From: Corynebacterium halotolerans
GTDB taxonomy: Bacteria; Actinomycetota; Actinomycetes; Mycobacteriales; Mycobacteriaceae
DNA length: 49,418 nucleotides
Assembly: GCF_001056295.1 (NCBI RefSeq)
Contig: NZ_JVMD01000021.1
Coordinates: 1-49,418, forward strand
Reading direction: 5' to 3'
The notes under the pieces were generated by a model that was not told where the DNA came from, did not search any database, and was given only the letters and a program-made list of their open reading frames with translations. Below, piece after piece: positions 7,727 to 16,138 of this stretch; the first letter of the stretch is position 1; each line of letters begins with the position of its first letter. The position numbers were made by a program, and so were the translations under genes.

Positions 7727-10700
7727 CGGATCCCCTCCTTCGCCGGGCACGCCAGGCGCACCCCGCAGTGGTCGCAATGGCGCCCCGGCGTGGCCAGGGC
7801 GCCGGGGCCGCGCAGGGCGTCGGCGACGCCGAGCACCGTGCCGCGCCACTGCGCCAACCGTTCCGGCGTCATCTTGGACTGCACGCGCACCGCGGGCCCG
7901 GTGGCGCCGGCCTTGCGCGGGTACACGAGCTTTCCGCCCGCGACCTCCACATCGCCGCTTTCCGACAGCGCCAGCTGGTACGTGGCCAGCTGCGGATTCG
8001 CCTCGGCATCGGCGGCCGACGGCACGCTCGCGCCCGTCTTCACGTCCACGATGGTGCGCCCGCCCTCGGGATGCTCCTCCAGCCTGTCGATGCGCCCGGC
8101 GATCACGGCGTCGTCGCCGAGCGGCACGCGGACCGGGACCTCCGTGCCCACCGCCCGCGAGCCCGCGGCCCACTCCGCCCACGCCGCGACCGCCGCGGCC
8201 CAATCGCGGCCCATGGCCTCGATGCGCCAGGCGGGCTCGTCGACGATCTCCGGCAGCGCGCGCAGCAGCGACTGGGTCGCATCCTCGGCGGACACGCCCT
8301 CGGCCATGGCCTCGACGACCCGGTGGAAGGCGGTGCCCAACGCCATCTGGTCCGACGACGACGGCTGCTCCAGCAGCGCCCGCAGCGGGCACTCGAGCAC
8401 CTTGCCCACCTTCGACGGGCTCACCCGCACCGGCGCCGCCTCCACCGGCGCGTCCGTGCTCGGGTCGGACAGGCCCCACCACTGCGAGGGGTCGGCCCCC
8501 GGCACTCCGTCGGCGGCCAACCGCGCCAGCTGGCGGGCGGCCTGCGCCCTGCGCACCGGGCCCGCCTCATCGGACAGCACGGCGGCGCGCAGCTCGGCCA
8601 GCAGCGAGTTCACCGACAGCACGCGGGAGACGTCCTCGGCGGTCTCGGGCACGGGCGCCTCGGCCACGGCACCCGTCTTCAGCTCGACGTCCTCGCCGAG
8701 CTCGCGGAGGAAACGGCTGGGCTCGCCCTCGTCGTCGGGCGCGTCGACGGCGGTGACCAGCAGCCGGCGGCGGGCGCGGGACACCGCCACGTGGAACAGG
8801 CGGCGCTCCTCCGCCAGCCGCTCCGCCGCGTGGGAGACGGGCGTGCCGGGCTCGATTCCCTCGTCGAGCAGGTCCACCAGCTCGCCCTGGCCGACCACCG
8901 AGCCGGTCCTCCCCAGCGACGGCCACGCATCCTCCTGCACGCCGGCGACGGCGACCGCCTCCCACTCCCGGCCCAGCGCCGCATGCGCGGACAGGATGAC
9001 CACGGCCTCGCGGTCGGCGCCCCGGCGGTCGCGGGCGCCCGTCGGCAGCTCGTGGGCGGCGATCTCGCGGACGACGCCCGCGATGGTCACCGAGGGATCG
9101 CCCTCGACGAGGTCGCCGAGGAAGTCGAAGAACGTCATCACGCCGTCGAGGTCGCGGTCCGCCGCCGATCCCGCCGCGCCGCCGCGCAGCGACGCCGCCA
9201 TGAGGTGGTCGGCCAGGCCCGAGGACTCCCACAGCGCCCACGCGACCGCCTCCGCGCCCTCGTCCCGCGCGGCGCGGCCGGCGTCGAGGATGCGCAGCGG
9301 CCCCGCCAAAACGTCGCGCTCGCGCTCCGGCAGGCCGGCGATCAGCTCCTCCTGCTCCGGGGTGCGCTCCTCCGCCGCGAGCAGCCCGATGATGCGGTCC
9401 ATCGCGCGGCCGCCGGCGAGGTGCGCGCGGCGCACGCCTCGGATCAGGCGGGTGAGCGTCACCGGGTCGGCGTTGCCGAGTGGGCCGGTGAGCAGCCGCT
9501 CCCACTCCGACGGCTCCAATCCCTCGTCGACCGCACGCAGGGCCAGAACCAGCGCGGCGACCATGCGCTGCTCGCCGAGCACGACGTCGGTGGGATCCAT
9601 GCGCACGGGCACGCCGGCGCGGGCCAGGGACCTGTGCAGCGCGGACTCGCCCGCACCCGAGCGCACGAGCACCGCCATGTCCTTCCACGCCACGCCGTCC
9701 TCGAGGTGCGCGCGGCGCAGGAAATCGGCGATGGTCGCCTTTTCGCCCATCCCCGTGTCGTGGACGACGACGCGGGCGACCGGCCGCTCCCCCTCGGCCC
9801 GCATGCCGCGGATGCCCCGTTCCGGCGGCGACCCCGGCAACCGCGCGGACACCCGATTCGCCGCCACGGCGATCTCGGGCGTCGCCCGCCACGAGGAATG
9901 CAGCACGATGCGCCGTTCGGGATCGGCCACCGAATCGAGGAACGCCGAATCCGCGCCGCGGAACCGCAGCACCGACTGGTCGTGATCGCCCGTGACCACG
10001 GCGAGGTCCGTCCCCGGCAACAGCCGGCGGATCAGCTCCGCCGACTGCGGGTCCAGATGCTCGGCGTCGTCGACGAGCAGCACCCGGATCCCGGCGGCGT
10101 CCACCAGCGACGGGTCTTCGTCGATGGCCGCCACCGCCGCCGACACCAGCTCGGCGGCGTTGAGCTCCTCGTGCCACGACAGGCGCATCACCCGCCGGTA
10201 CTCGCGCAGGAACTTCCCCGCGGCGACCCACTCCGCGACGCCGTGGCGACGGCCGAGCTCCTCCAGCTCGTCCGCGCCCACCCCGCGCTCGGCGGCGCGG
10301 AGCAGCAGATCCCTCAGCTGCCGGGCCATGCCCCGCATGCGCAGCGCCGGGACCAGGCGCTCCGGCCAATACGCCCCGCCGGCATCGGCGTGCCCCGCCA
10401 GCAGCTCGCGGATCACGGCATCCTGCCGCGCGCCCGTGGCCAACGACGGCTCGGGACGGCCCGCGCGCACGGCGGCGGCGCGGACCAGCGCAAAAGCCAT
10501 CGAATGCACTGCGCGGACCATCCCGCCCGAGCCCGCGCCGGACGACCGCGGCAGCCTGCGGGCGACGTCATCGCGCAACCGCGACGCGGCCTCCTTCGAC
10601 GGCGCCAGCACTTGCACCGAATCCGCCGGCCACCCCGCGGCGACATGCGCCACCGCCAGGTCCGCCAGCAGCGACGACTTGCCCGTGCCCGGGCCGCCGA

Positions 10701-10839
10701 CGACCTGCCACGCGGCCCCCGGCACCTTCAGATCCGCCAGGCGATCGTCCCCCGGGAACAGCGCCGCGACCGGCCCCTCCCACGTCCGGCGGGCCGGCGG
10801 TTCCGGCTCGGTCAAGCGCACGGCGGGCATCTGATTCAT
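7723..10839 (-). CDS. adnA: AdnA subunit of the AdnAB helicase-nuclease
   Basis: The 1038-residue product is a second UvrD-like motor plus RecB-like nuclease. Walker A is GGPGTGKSS (about 48-56). Motif II reads VDDAEHLDP instead of DExxD, with Asp where the catalytic Glu is usual. Motif III (TGDHDQSVLRFRGA) and motif VI (VAVSRARRRL) are intact. The nuclease has GTAFHRVVE, GRIDRLEE and IVDVKTG. Four cysteines (LECPL, then HCDHCGVRLAC at the C-terminus) form the expected Fe-S cluster ligands of AddB/AdnA-type nucleases. The ATG at 10839 is preferred because longer forms run back into the upstream gene. A LexA-box-like site lies 32-47 bases upstream. In M. tuberculosis extra genes (lipV, a methyltransferase) separate adnA from the TIGR02569 gene. 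Confidence 0.95.
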   Translation of the reverse strand: MNQMPAVRLTEPEPPARRTWEGPVAALFPGDDRLADLKVPGAAWQVVGGPGTGKSSLLADLAVAHVAAGWPADSVQVLAPSKEAASRLRDDVARRLPRSSGAGSGGMVRAVHSMAFALVRAAAVRAGRPEPSLATGARQDAVIRELLAGHADAGGAYWPERLVPALRMRGMARQLRDLLLRAAERGVGADELEELGRRHGVAEWVAAGKFLREYRRVMRLSWHEELNAAELVSAAVAAIDEDPSLVDAAGIRVLLVDDAEHLDPQSAELIRRLLPGTDLAVVTGDHDQSVLRFRGADSAFLDSVADPERRIVLHSSWRATPEIAVAANRVSARLPGSPPERGIRGMRAEGERPVARVVVHDTGMGEKATIADFLRRAHLEDGVAWKDMAVLVRSGAGESALHRSLARAGVPVRMDPTDVVLGEQRMVAALVLALRAVDEGLEPSEWERLLTGPLGNADPVTLTRLIRGVRRAHLAGGRAMDRIIGLLAAEERTPEQEELIAGLPERERDVLAGPLRILDAGRAARDEGAEAVAWALWESSGLADHLMAASLRGGAAGSAADRDLDGVMTFFDFLGDLVEGDPSVTIAGVVREIAAHELPTGARDRRGADREAVVILSAHAALGREWEAVAVAGVQEDAWPSLGRTGSVVGQGELVDLLDEGIEPGTPVSHAAERLAEERRLFHVAVSRARRRLLVTAVDAPDDEGEPSRFLRELGEDVELKTGAVAEAPVPETAEDVSRVLSVNSLLAELRAAVLSDEAGPVRRAQAARQLARLAADGVPGADPSQWWGLSDPSTDAPVEAAPVRVSPSKVGKVLECPLRALLEQPSSSDQMALGTAFHRVVEAMAEGVSAEDATQSLLRALPEIVDEPAWRIEAMGRDWAAAVAAWAEWAAGSRAVGTEVPVRVPLGDDAVIAGRIDRLEEHPEGGRTIVDVKTGASVPSAADAEANPQLATYQLALSESGDVEVAGGKLVYPRKAGATGPAVRVQSKMTPERLAQWRGTVLGVADALRGPGALATPGRHCDHCGVRLACPAKEGIR

Positions 10840-10870
10840 GGCAGCATCATCGCACACGCGCCGGATCGGT

Positions 10871-10886
10871 TCGAACTGACGTTCCC
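10871..10886. promoter_or_regulatory. Candidate LexA (SOS) box upstream of adnAB
   Basis: TCGAAC-TGAC-GTTCCC matches the Gram-positive/actinobacterial LexA consensus TCGAAC-N4-GTTCGA at 10 of 12 defined positions, with one half-site perfect. It lies in the 55-bp gap between the TIGR02569 gene and adnA. A weak -10-like GATGAT (10846-10851, minus strand) lies between it and the adnA ATG. LexA control is an inference. Confidence 0.45.
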
Positions 10887-10894
10887 CACCAGGG

Positions 10895-11728
10895 TCAGAG
10901 CCGGGCGCGCACCAGCTCCGCCGCCCAGGCCAGGCCGCGCCACGCGGCGGGCCGGGACTCCGGATGCGCCGCATGGAGGAACAGCCGGTTGCAGATCGCC
11001 CGCGCCAGCAGACCATCCCAATCGGGCACGTGGTCGAAGCGCTCGAGCAAATCCTCGTCGGCCCCTCCCCAGGCCAGCGAATCCACCGCGGCGACGGCCT
11101 GCGTCCAACCGGCGGGATGCCAGCGCGGCACGAGGTCGACGAACAGCGGCGGGGCCGAGCCGTCGTAAAGCACCGTGCCCACCGGATCCCCGTGGACCAG
11201 CCGGCCCTCGCCGCGCAGCTGCCCGCGCAGGCCGATCAGCCCGCCGGCCGCCGCCAGGGCCTCCGCCGCATCGCCGCGGGGCACGGCATCCGGGTCGAGC
11301 AGGCCCTCGAGCTGCTCGATCGGGTCGTCCGCCCACGCCGCGCGGTCGCACACGTCGAAGACGTCGCCGCCGCCGCGGGCCAGGAACCGGGGGCGCTCGA
11401 CGTCGGCCAGGGCGTCCTCCAGGCGGCCGCAGGCGACGATGGTCTCGTCCGCGCGCGGCTCGGGGCGGCCCGGGCGATGCTGGCGGGCGCGCCACCCCGC
11501 CAGCACATGGCGGCCGTCGGTGGTGCGCACCGGATGGGCCACCTCGACGCCGTCGACCGACAGCACCTCCAGCACCTTCGCCGACCACGCGGCGCGGGAG
11601 GCGTCGGCCACCGCCGAAATGACGGTGTCGCCGTAGATCCAGCCGTCGTCCCACGCGGGACCGGCGGGCTCGGGGGTGCCGGAGACGCCGAAGGCCTCCG
11701 GGACGTGGGCGGGGGGCATGCCGGTCAT
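10895..11728 (-). CDS. TIGR02569-family protein (phosphotransferase-like, Rv3205c-type)
   Basis: The 277-residue product matches the actinobacterial TIGR02569 family in start (PAHVPEAFGVSG), length and context. LVHGDPVGTVLYDGSAPPLF (about 195-215) has the HGD...N/D layout of an aminoglycoside phosphotransferase/fructosamine kinase fold, and FVDLVPRWHPAGW follows. No kinase activity is established for the family that I know of, so function is unknown. The start codon shares an ATGA with the moeB-like gene, and adnA follows after 55 bases. The same order (MoeB, TIGR02569, AdnA) is conserved in mycobacteria, which suggests an operon. Confidence 0.8.
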   Translation of the reverse strand: MTGMPPAHVPEAFGVSGTPEPAGPAWDDGWIYGDTVISAVADASRAAWSAKVLEVLSVDGVEVAHPVRTTDGRHVLAGWRARQHRPGRPEPRADETIVACGRLEDALADVERPRFLARGGGDVFDVCDRAAWADDPIEQLEGLLDPDAVPRGDAAEALAAAGGLIGLRGQLRGEGRLVHGDPVGTVLYDGSAPPLFVDLVPRWHPAGWTQAVAAVDSLAWGGADEDLLERFDHVPDWDGLLARAICNRLFLHAAHPESRPAAWRGLAWAAELVRARL

Positions 11729-12519
11729 CGCACGGCCCCCGCATCCCCGGCGAAGCGGAACTCGCGGAACGTCATCGCCGCCGAATCGTAGAAGAGCACG
11801 CGGCCGGACAGGGGCTCGCCGAGGCCGGTGATCACCTTCACCGCCTCCGTGGCCATGAGCGTGCCGATCGTCCCGGGCACCGTGCCCAGGATGCCGGTCT
11901 GCTCCGCCGTGAGCACCGTCTCCGGCGCCGGCGGCTCCGGGTACAGGTCGCGCAGCCACACGCGCCGCCCGCCGCCGAGGTCCAGGCCGAAGACGCTGAC
12001 CTGGCCGCCCAGCTGCCGGATGCTGCCCCACACCTCCACGACGCCGAGGCGCCGGCACGCGTCGGCGATGAGGTAGCGGGTGTCGAAATTGTCCGTGCCG
12101 TCGATGACCAGATCATGCCCGCCGATGATCCCGTCGACGTTGTCCGCGGTCAGCCGCGCGTCGACCGCCGACACCTCGATGTCCGGGTTGAGCGCCGCCA
12201 TCTTCTCCGCCGCGGACTCGACCTTCGGCCGGCCGATGTCCGCCTCGCGGTGGATCACCTGGCGCTGCAGGTTGGTCAGGTCCACGCGGTCGTCGTCGAC
12301 GACCGTGAGCTTTCCGACGCCCACCGCCGCCAGGTAGAAGCCGACCGGCGACCCCAGGCCGCCCGCGCCCACCATGAGCACCCTCGCGCCCGCGAGCCTG
12401 CGCTGCCCCTCCTCGCCGAAGCCGGGGATGGGCAGATGGCGGGCGTACCGCCCGGGATCGAACGCCGCCTCAGCCGAGCGGGTAGGGCCAGGGGTTGGGC
12501 GTGCAGCGGGCTCCGTCAT
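11725..12519 (-). CDS. moeB: MoeB/ThiF-family adenylyltransferase, short form
   Basis: The 264-residue product is an E1-like enzyme that would adenylate the C-terminal Gly-Gly of a sulfur-carrier protein (MoaD or ThiS type). Features are RHLPIPGFGEEGQRRL, the ATP loop VGAGGLGSPVGFYLA (about 51-65), DDDRVDLTNLQRQ, and DGTDNFDTRYL. It ends after the adenylation domain, so the rhodanese domain of mycobacterial MoeZ (the positional counterpart) is missing. The cysteines that bind Zn in MoeB are also absent: the region reads VLTAEQTGILGTVPGTIG where MoeZ-type proteins have Cys. The only obvious cysteine is in IADACRRLG. The reading frame overlaps the DUF3152 gene by 50 bases. Family assignment is secure; the exact partner is not. 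Confidence 0.82.
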   Translation of the reverse strand: MTEPAARPTPGPTRSAEAAFDPGRYARHLPIPGFGEEGQRRLAGARVLMVGAGGLGSPVGFYLAAVGVGKLTVVDDDRVDLTNLQRQVIHREADIGRPKVESAAEKMAALNPDIEVSAVDARLTADNVDGIIGGHDLVIDGTDNFDTRYLIADACRRLGVVEVWGSIRQLGGQVSVFGLDLGGGRRVWLRDLYPEPPAPETVLTAEQTGILGTVPGTIGTLMATEAVKVITGLGEPLSGRVLFYDSAAMTFREFRFAGDAGAVR

Positions 12520-13324
12520 CGGGGTACACCTCGTTCGGATTGAGCTTGTGCAGTTCGGAATTGTCCAGCGACAGCGTCTGCTGCATCATGATCGGCGCCA
12601 CCGCGCCGTCGGACGGGCACGCCTCGTGGGCGGCGTAGCCGATGGCGTGGCCGACCTCGTGGTTGATCAGGTACTGGCGGTAGGCGCCGAGGTCGCCCTC
12701 GAAGGGCAGGGCGCCGCGGACCCAGCGGGCCTCGTTGATGAGGACGCGCGTCGGGTCGTTTTCGCCGTCCGGGATGGAGCAGCTGGTCTCCAGCGGGATC
12801 TCGTAGCCGCACCGATCATGCGCCGTGTTCGTGGACACCAGCTGGAACACCAGGTCCGGGGAGTCGCCGCGGGCGACGTGCTCGAAGGCGAAGGCGTCGT
12901 CGTGGACCCAGCCGCGCTCGTCGGCGAGCGTCGCGTCGATCATCCCCGCGAACGCGTCCGCGCCGCCGAAGCGGGCGGGGTCGACGGTGTCCTCGATTTC
13001 CACGGCGTAGCGCAGGACCTTCTTCTCGCCCTTGCCCACCTTCTCCGACACGAGGTCGACGGGCACGAAGACCCCGGAGGATTCCTCCGTGAACGGGCCG
13101 CCCGGCGGCAGCTGGCCGACGTCGAGGTTTTTCCCGTACCCGCCCTCCGGCACCGGCCCATGGGGCAGTTCGCTCGTCTGCGCCGACGGCCCGGTCTCCT
13201 CGCCGCGGACGTCCTGGACGACGTCCACGACGACGATGACGGTGAGGACCATCAGAACCGGGATCGCGTACGCGCGCCATCCCCAGTCCCGGGCGAATCT
13301 GACGAAGAAGGACTCTCTGCTCAT
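12470..13324 (-). CDS. DUF3152 membrane-anchored metalloprotease-like protein
   Basis: The 284-residue product has a short basic N-terminus and one transmembrane segment (about 18-37), leaving the remainder outside the membrane. The external part carries HEVGHAIGYAAHE (about 220-232), an HExxHxxGxxxH zinc-binding sequence of the metzincin/snapalysin type. Later PIMMQQTL resembles the Met-turn, and four cysteines could pair. It matches the DUF3152 family (M. tuberculosis Rv3207c). Protease activity is inferred from the motif; I know of no substrate. Its 3' end overlaps moeB by 50 bases. Confidence 0.85.
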   Translation of the reverse strand: MSRESFFVRFARDWGWRAYAIPVLMVLTVIVVVDVVQDVRGEETGPSAQTSELPHGPVPEGGYGKNLDVGQLPPGGPFTEESSGVFVPVDLVSEKVGKGEKKVLRYAVEIEDTVDPARFGGADAFAGMIDATLADERGWVHDDAFAFEHVARGDSPDLVFQLVSTNTAHDRCGYEIPLETSCSIPDGENDPTRVLINEARWVRGALPFEGDLGAYRQYLINHEVGHAIGYAAHEACPSDGAVAPIMMQQTLSLDNSELHKLNPNEVYPDDGARCTPNPWPYPLG

Positions 13325-13355
13325 GTGCGGCGCTGCCGGATCGTGGCGCGCGGGA

Positions 13356-13580
13356 TCAGGCGATGAAGCCGACCTGGCGGGGCGCCGCCGGGCCGACCTG
13401 CACGTACGCGATCTTCGCGATCTGCGCGAGGTACGTCTTGCCGGCGCCGTCGACGAGCTCGAGGACGCCCTCCCCGCCCGCGAGCCGCTCCGAGATGGAG
13501 GAGGCCAGTTCGCGGCCGCCCTCGGCTCCCGAGATGTTCAGTTCGCGGGGGTTGTCAACGAATCCGATGGTGATGTCCAT
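13356..13580 (-). CDS. DUF3107 small conserved protein (TB9.4/Rv3208A-type)
   Basis: The 74-residue product (MDITIGFVDNPREL...VGPAAPRQVGF) is a full-length DUF3107 protein, known in M. tuberculosis as the antigen TB9.4. Its role is unknown. The ATG at 13580 is chosen because family members begin with this short beta strand; an ATG 27 bases upstream would add nine atypical residues. It is the first gene of the minus-strand run and lies back to back with the DEAD-box helicase gene over a 75-bp gap. DUF3152 follows after 31 bases. Confidence 0.85.
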   Translation of the reverse strand: MDITIGFVDNPRELNISGAEGGRELASSISERLAGGEGVLELVDGAGKTYLAQIAKIAYVQVGPAAPRQVGFIA

Positions 13581-13610
13581 GCGGGACATCATAACCCGCA
13601 CCGTCACGGC

Positions 13611-13616
13611 TAGTAT
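13611..13616 (+). promoter_or_regulatory. -10 box of the DEAD-box helicase gene
   Basis: TAGTAT lies 40 bases before the GTG start, within GGCTAGTATCGGG, a typical corynebacterial sigma-A -10 context. No good -35 is visible, which is common in this group. A strong AAGGAGA ribosome site at 13644-13650 follows, so a leadered transcript is expected. Confidence 0.5.
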
Positions 13617-13655
13617 CGGGTACGACCGACCAGCACCGACCCGAAGGAGATTCCG

Positions 13656-14945
13656 GTGGCAGACCGACCCGCGCCGACGTTCGTCGAATTGGGGGTCGCG
13701 GCGGAGATCTGCGATGCCCTGGCGTCAGGGGGCATCACGCGGACCTTCGCCATCCAGGAGCTGACGCTGCCGCTGGCGCTCGACGGCACGGACATCATCG
13801 GGCAGGCCCGCACGGGCATGGGCAAGACGCTCGGCTTCGGGGTGCCGCTGATCGACCGCGTCTTCGACGACGCCCGCGTGCCGGAGCCCGACGGCACCCC
13901 GCGCGCGCTCGTGGTGGTGCCCACGCGCGAGCTGGCCGTCCAGGTCGGCGAGGACCTCGAGTCGATCGCGAAGGCCGTCGATCTGCGGGTGACCACCATC
14001 TACGGCGGCCGGCCGTACGACGAGCAGATCGACGTGCTCGAGGCCGGCGTCGACGTCGTCGTCGGCACGCCGGGCCGCCTGATCGACCTCCACCAGCGCG
14101 GGGACCTCCACCTCGGCGCGGTGCGGGTGCTGGTGCTCGACGAGGCCGACGAGATGCTCGACCTCGGCTTCCTGCCGGACATCGAGAAGATCCTGCGCGC
14201 GGTTCCGGAGGGCAGGCAGACCATGCTCTTCTCCGCGACGATGCCGGGGCCGATCCTGAACCTGGCCCGCACGTTCATGGATCGCCCGGTGCACATCCGC
14301 GCGGAGTCCGGCGAGTCGGAGGCGAGCATCCACGACACCACCCGCCAGGTGGTCTTCCAGTCGCACCAGATGGACAAGCTGCCCGTCATCGCCCGCATCC
14401 TGCAGGCGGAGGGCCGGGGCCGCACCATCATCTTCGCCCGCACGAAGCGGTCGACGGCGGCGGTGGCCGAGCAGCTCGGCGAGCGCGGGTTCAGGGCCAC
14501 GGCCGTCCACGGCGACATGGGCCAGCCGGCGCGCGAGAAGTCGCTGAACGCCTTCCGCTCCGGCGACGTCGACGTGCTGGTGGCCACGGACGTCGCGGCG
14601 CGCGGCATCGACATCGACGACGTCACGCACGTGATCAACCATCAGGTGCCCGAGGACGAGATGACCTACGTCCACCGCATCGGCCGGACCGGCCGCGCGG
14701 GCAACGCCGGCACCGCGGTCACGCTGGTCGGCTGGGACGAGCTGCCGCGCTGGAAGATGATCGACGACGCCCTCGGCCTGGGCTTCCCGGAGCCGCCGCA
14801 GTGGTTCTCCACCTCGCCGGAGCTTTACGACGCCCTCGGCATCCCCGAAGACGCCGCCGAGTCGGTGGGCCCGGCCCGCCCGGTTCTGGGGTCGCGCCCC
14901 GTGAAGGACCGCAGGGACCGCGGGAACCGCCGGCGCGGCCGATGA
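13656..14945 (+). CDS. rhlE: DEAD-box ATP-dependent RNA helicase (RhlE-type)
   Basis: The 429-residue product has every DEAD-box motif: the Q-motif (ITRTFAIQELTLP), GQARTGMGKT (I), PTRELA (Ia), GTPGRL (Ib), LDEADEML (II), SAT (III), TIIFARTKR (IV), ATDVAARGIDIDDV (V) and HRIGRTGR (VI). It corresponds by position to M. tuberculosis Rv3211 (rhlE). The likely role is RNA unwinding in ribosome assembly or decay. The GTG start is supported by AAGGAGA five bases upstream. The stop overlaps the next start as ATGA, so it is co-translated with the membrane-anchored propeller gene. Confidence 0.93.
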   Translation: MADRPAPTFVELGVAAEICDALASGGITRTFAIQELTLPLALDGTDIIGQARTGMGKTLGFGVPLIDRVFDDARVPEPDGTPRALVVVPTRELAVQVGEDLESIAKAVDLRVTTIYGGRPYDEQIDVLEAGVDVVVGTPGRLIDLHQRGDLHLGAVRVLVLDEADEMLDLGFLPDIEKILRAVPEGRQTMLFSATMPGPILNLARTFMDRPVHIRAESGESEASIHDTTRQVVFQSHQMDKLPVIARILQAEGRGRTIIFARTKRSTAAVAEQLGERGFRATAVHGDMGQPAREKSLNAFRSGDVDVLVATDVAARGIDIDDVTHVINHQVPEDEMTYVHRIGRTGRAGNAGTAVTLVGWDELPRWKMIDDALGLGFPEPPQWFSTSPELYDALGIPEDAAESVGPARPVLGSRPVKDRRDRGNRRRGR

Positions 14946-16138
14946 ACCGCAACCGGATCGCGGCGGCGATCATCGTCGTCGCCGTCGTCGCCGTCGTCGC
15001 GTGGACCTGGTGGCGGGCCCCCGCCCGCGGGGTCGAGCACGTCGTCGGCGCCGCGCCCTCCGCCCCCGCCGCGCCCCTCGAACGGGCGCCGGAGGAGTTG
15101 AAGGAGATCTGGTCGGTCGAGGCGCCGCGGTCCTCCGCCCCCTTCACGGTGGACGGGCTGGCCATCGCCGCCGATGACCGGGGCGTCACCGCCGTCGACC
15201 CCGCGACCGGGGACACGGCGTGGTCGTACCACCGCGACATCCCGCTGTGCCGGGCAATGGTCTCGCACGGGCGCGTGATCACCGTCTTCCGCGGCCCGGC
15301 CGGCTGCGGCGAAGTCACCTCGCTCGACGCCGCCGACGGTTCCTACGCCGCCACCCGCCGGGGGATGTCCACCGACGAGGTCGAGCCGGTGCGCTCGAAC
15401 GACCGCTCCGGCATCCGCGACGGGCGCATGGTCGAACTGTGGCGGGACGATCTGGTCCGCACCGTCGAGTACGGGTTCGTCGAGGCGTCGTCGGAGCCGA
15501 ACCTGCAGCCGCACCCCGCGTGCACCATCGTCGACGCCCTGACCCGCAGCAACGTGCTAGCCGTGGTCAACGCCTGCCCGGACGGGCACCGCCTGGTCAT
15601 CCAGGAGGCCACGCCGGAGGAGTCCCGCGAACCGAAGATCCACTCCGACGTCGAGCTCGACGGCCCCGCCCGGCTCGTGGCCGTCGGCCAGCTGTCGGCG
15701 GCGGTGCTCGTCGGCGACGAGGTCCGCACCTACTCGAAGGAGGGCCGCCCCGGCCCGTCGTGGCGCCCGGCGCCGGGCGAGCTCCCGGCCCCCGCCGCCG
15801 GCGACGGCCCCGTCCCCGCGGCGCAGACCGCCGATCTCCCCCACCACATGACGTGGTTCACCGGCAGCGCCCTGGCGGCGTTCCGCCCCGACGACCTCTC
15901 GCTCGCCTTCGTCGTGCCGAACGCCCTGGGCACCGGCGTCGCCGTGGGCGGCGAGCTCATCGTCCCCGTGCCCGGCGGCCTGGCCCGGGTGGACTGGACC
16001 AGGGGCGAAGTCACCGGCGTCATCCCCGTCGCCCGGCCGCACCTGGCCCCCGGCGAAACGGTGACGGCGGCGGTCGCGGGGAACGTCATCGTCGAAAAGC
16101 GGGGCGACCGCCTGGTGGGGCTGGCTCAGGCCCCGTAG
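14942..16138 (+). CDS. Membrane-anchored PQQ-like beta-propeller protein (Rv3212-type)
   Basis: The 398-residue product has one N-terminal membrane helix (about 5-23) and an extracytoplasmic remainder. Repeats such as GLAIAADDRGVTAVDPATGD and the following TAWSYHRD have the layout of PQQ-enzyme/WD-type propeller blades. Three cysteines in the external part (RDIPLC, GPAGC, HPAC) may form a disulfide. The mycobacterial gene next to rhlE (Rv3212) is a similar Ala/Val-rich membrane protein of unknown function. It is coupled to the helicase gene by ATGA. Its 3' end overlaps the convergent small membrane protein gene by 13 bases. Confidence 0.75.
   Translation: MNRNRIAAAIIVVAVVAVVAWTWWRAPARGVEHVVGAAPSAPAAPLERAPEELKEIWSVEAPRSSAPFTVDGLAIAADDRGVTAVDPATGDTAWSYHRDIPLCRAMVSHGRVITVFRGPAGCGEVTSLDAADGSYAATRRGMSTDEVEPVRSNDRSGIRDGRMVELWRDDLVRTVEYGFVEASSEPNLQPHPACTIVDALTRSNVLAVVNACPDGHRLVIQEATPEESREPKIHSDVELDGPARLVAVGQLSAAVLVGDEVRTYSKEGRPGPSWRPAPGELPAPAAGDGPVPAAQTADLPHHMTWFTGSALAAFRPDDLSLAFVVPNALGTGVAVGGELIVPVPGGLARVDWTRGEVTGVIPVARPHLAPGETVTAAVAGNVIVEKRGDRLVGLAQAP

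Noticed and set aside
4556..9985. Very long open frame on the plus strand opposite adnB/adnA
   Set aside because: It is antisense to two clearly recognisable helicase-nuclease genes, has composition typical of the complement of GC-rich codons, and shows no family motif. It is a shadow frame.
13356..13607. Longer DUF3107 start at 13607
   Set aside because: The nine extra residues (TVRVMMSRM) do not fit the family start; MDITIGFVDNPREL does.
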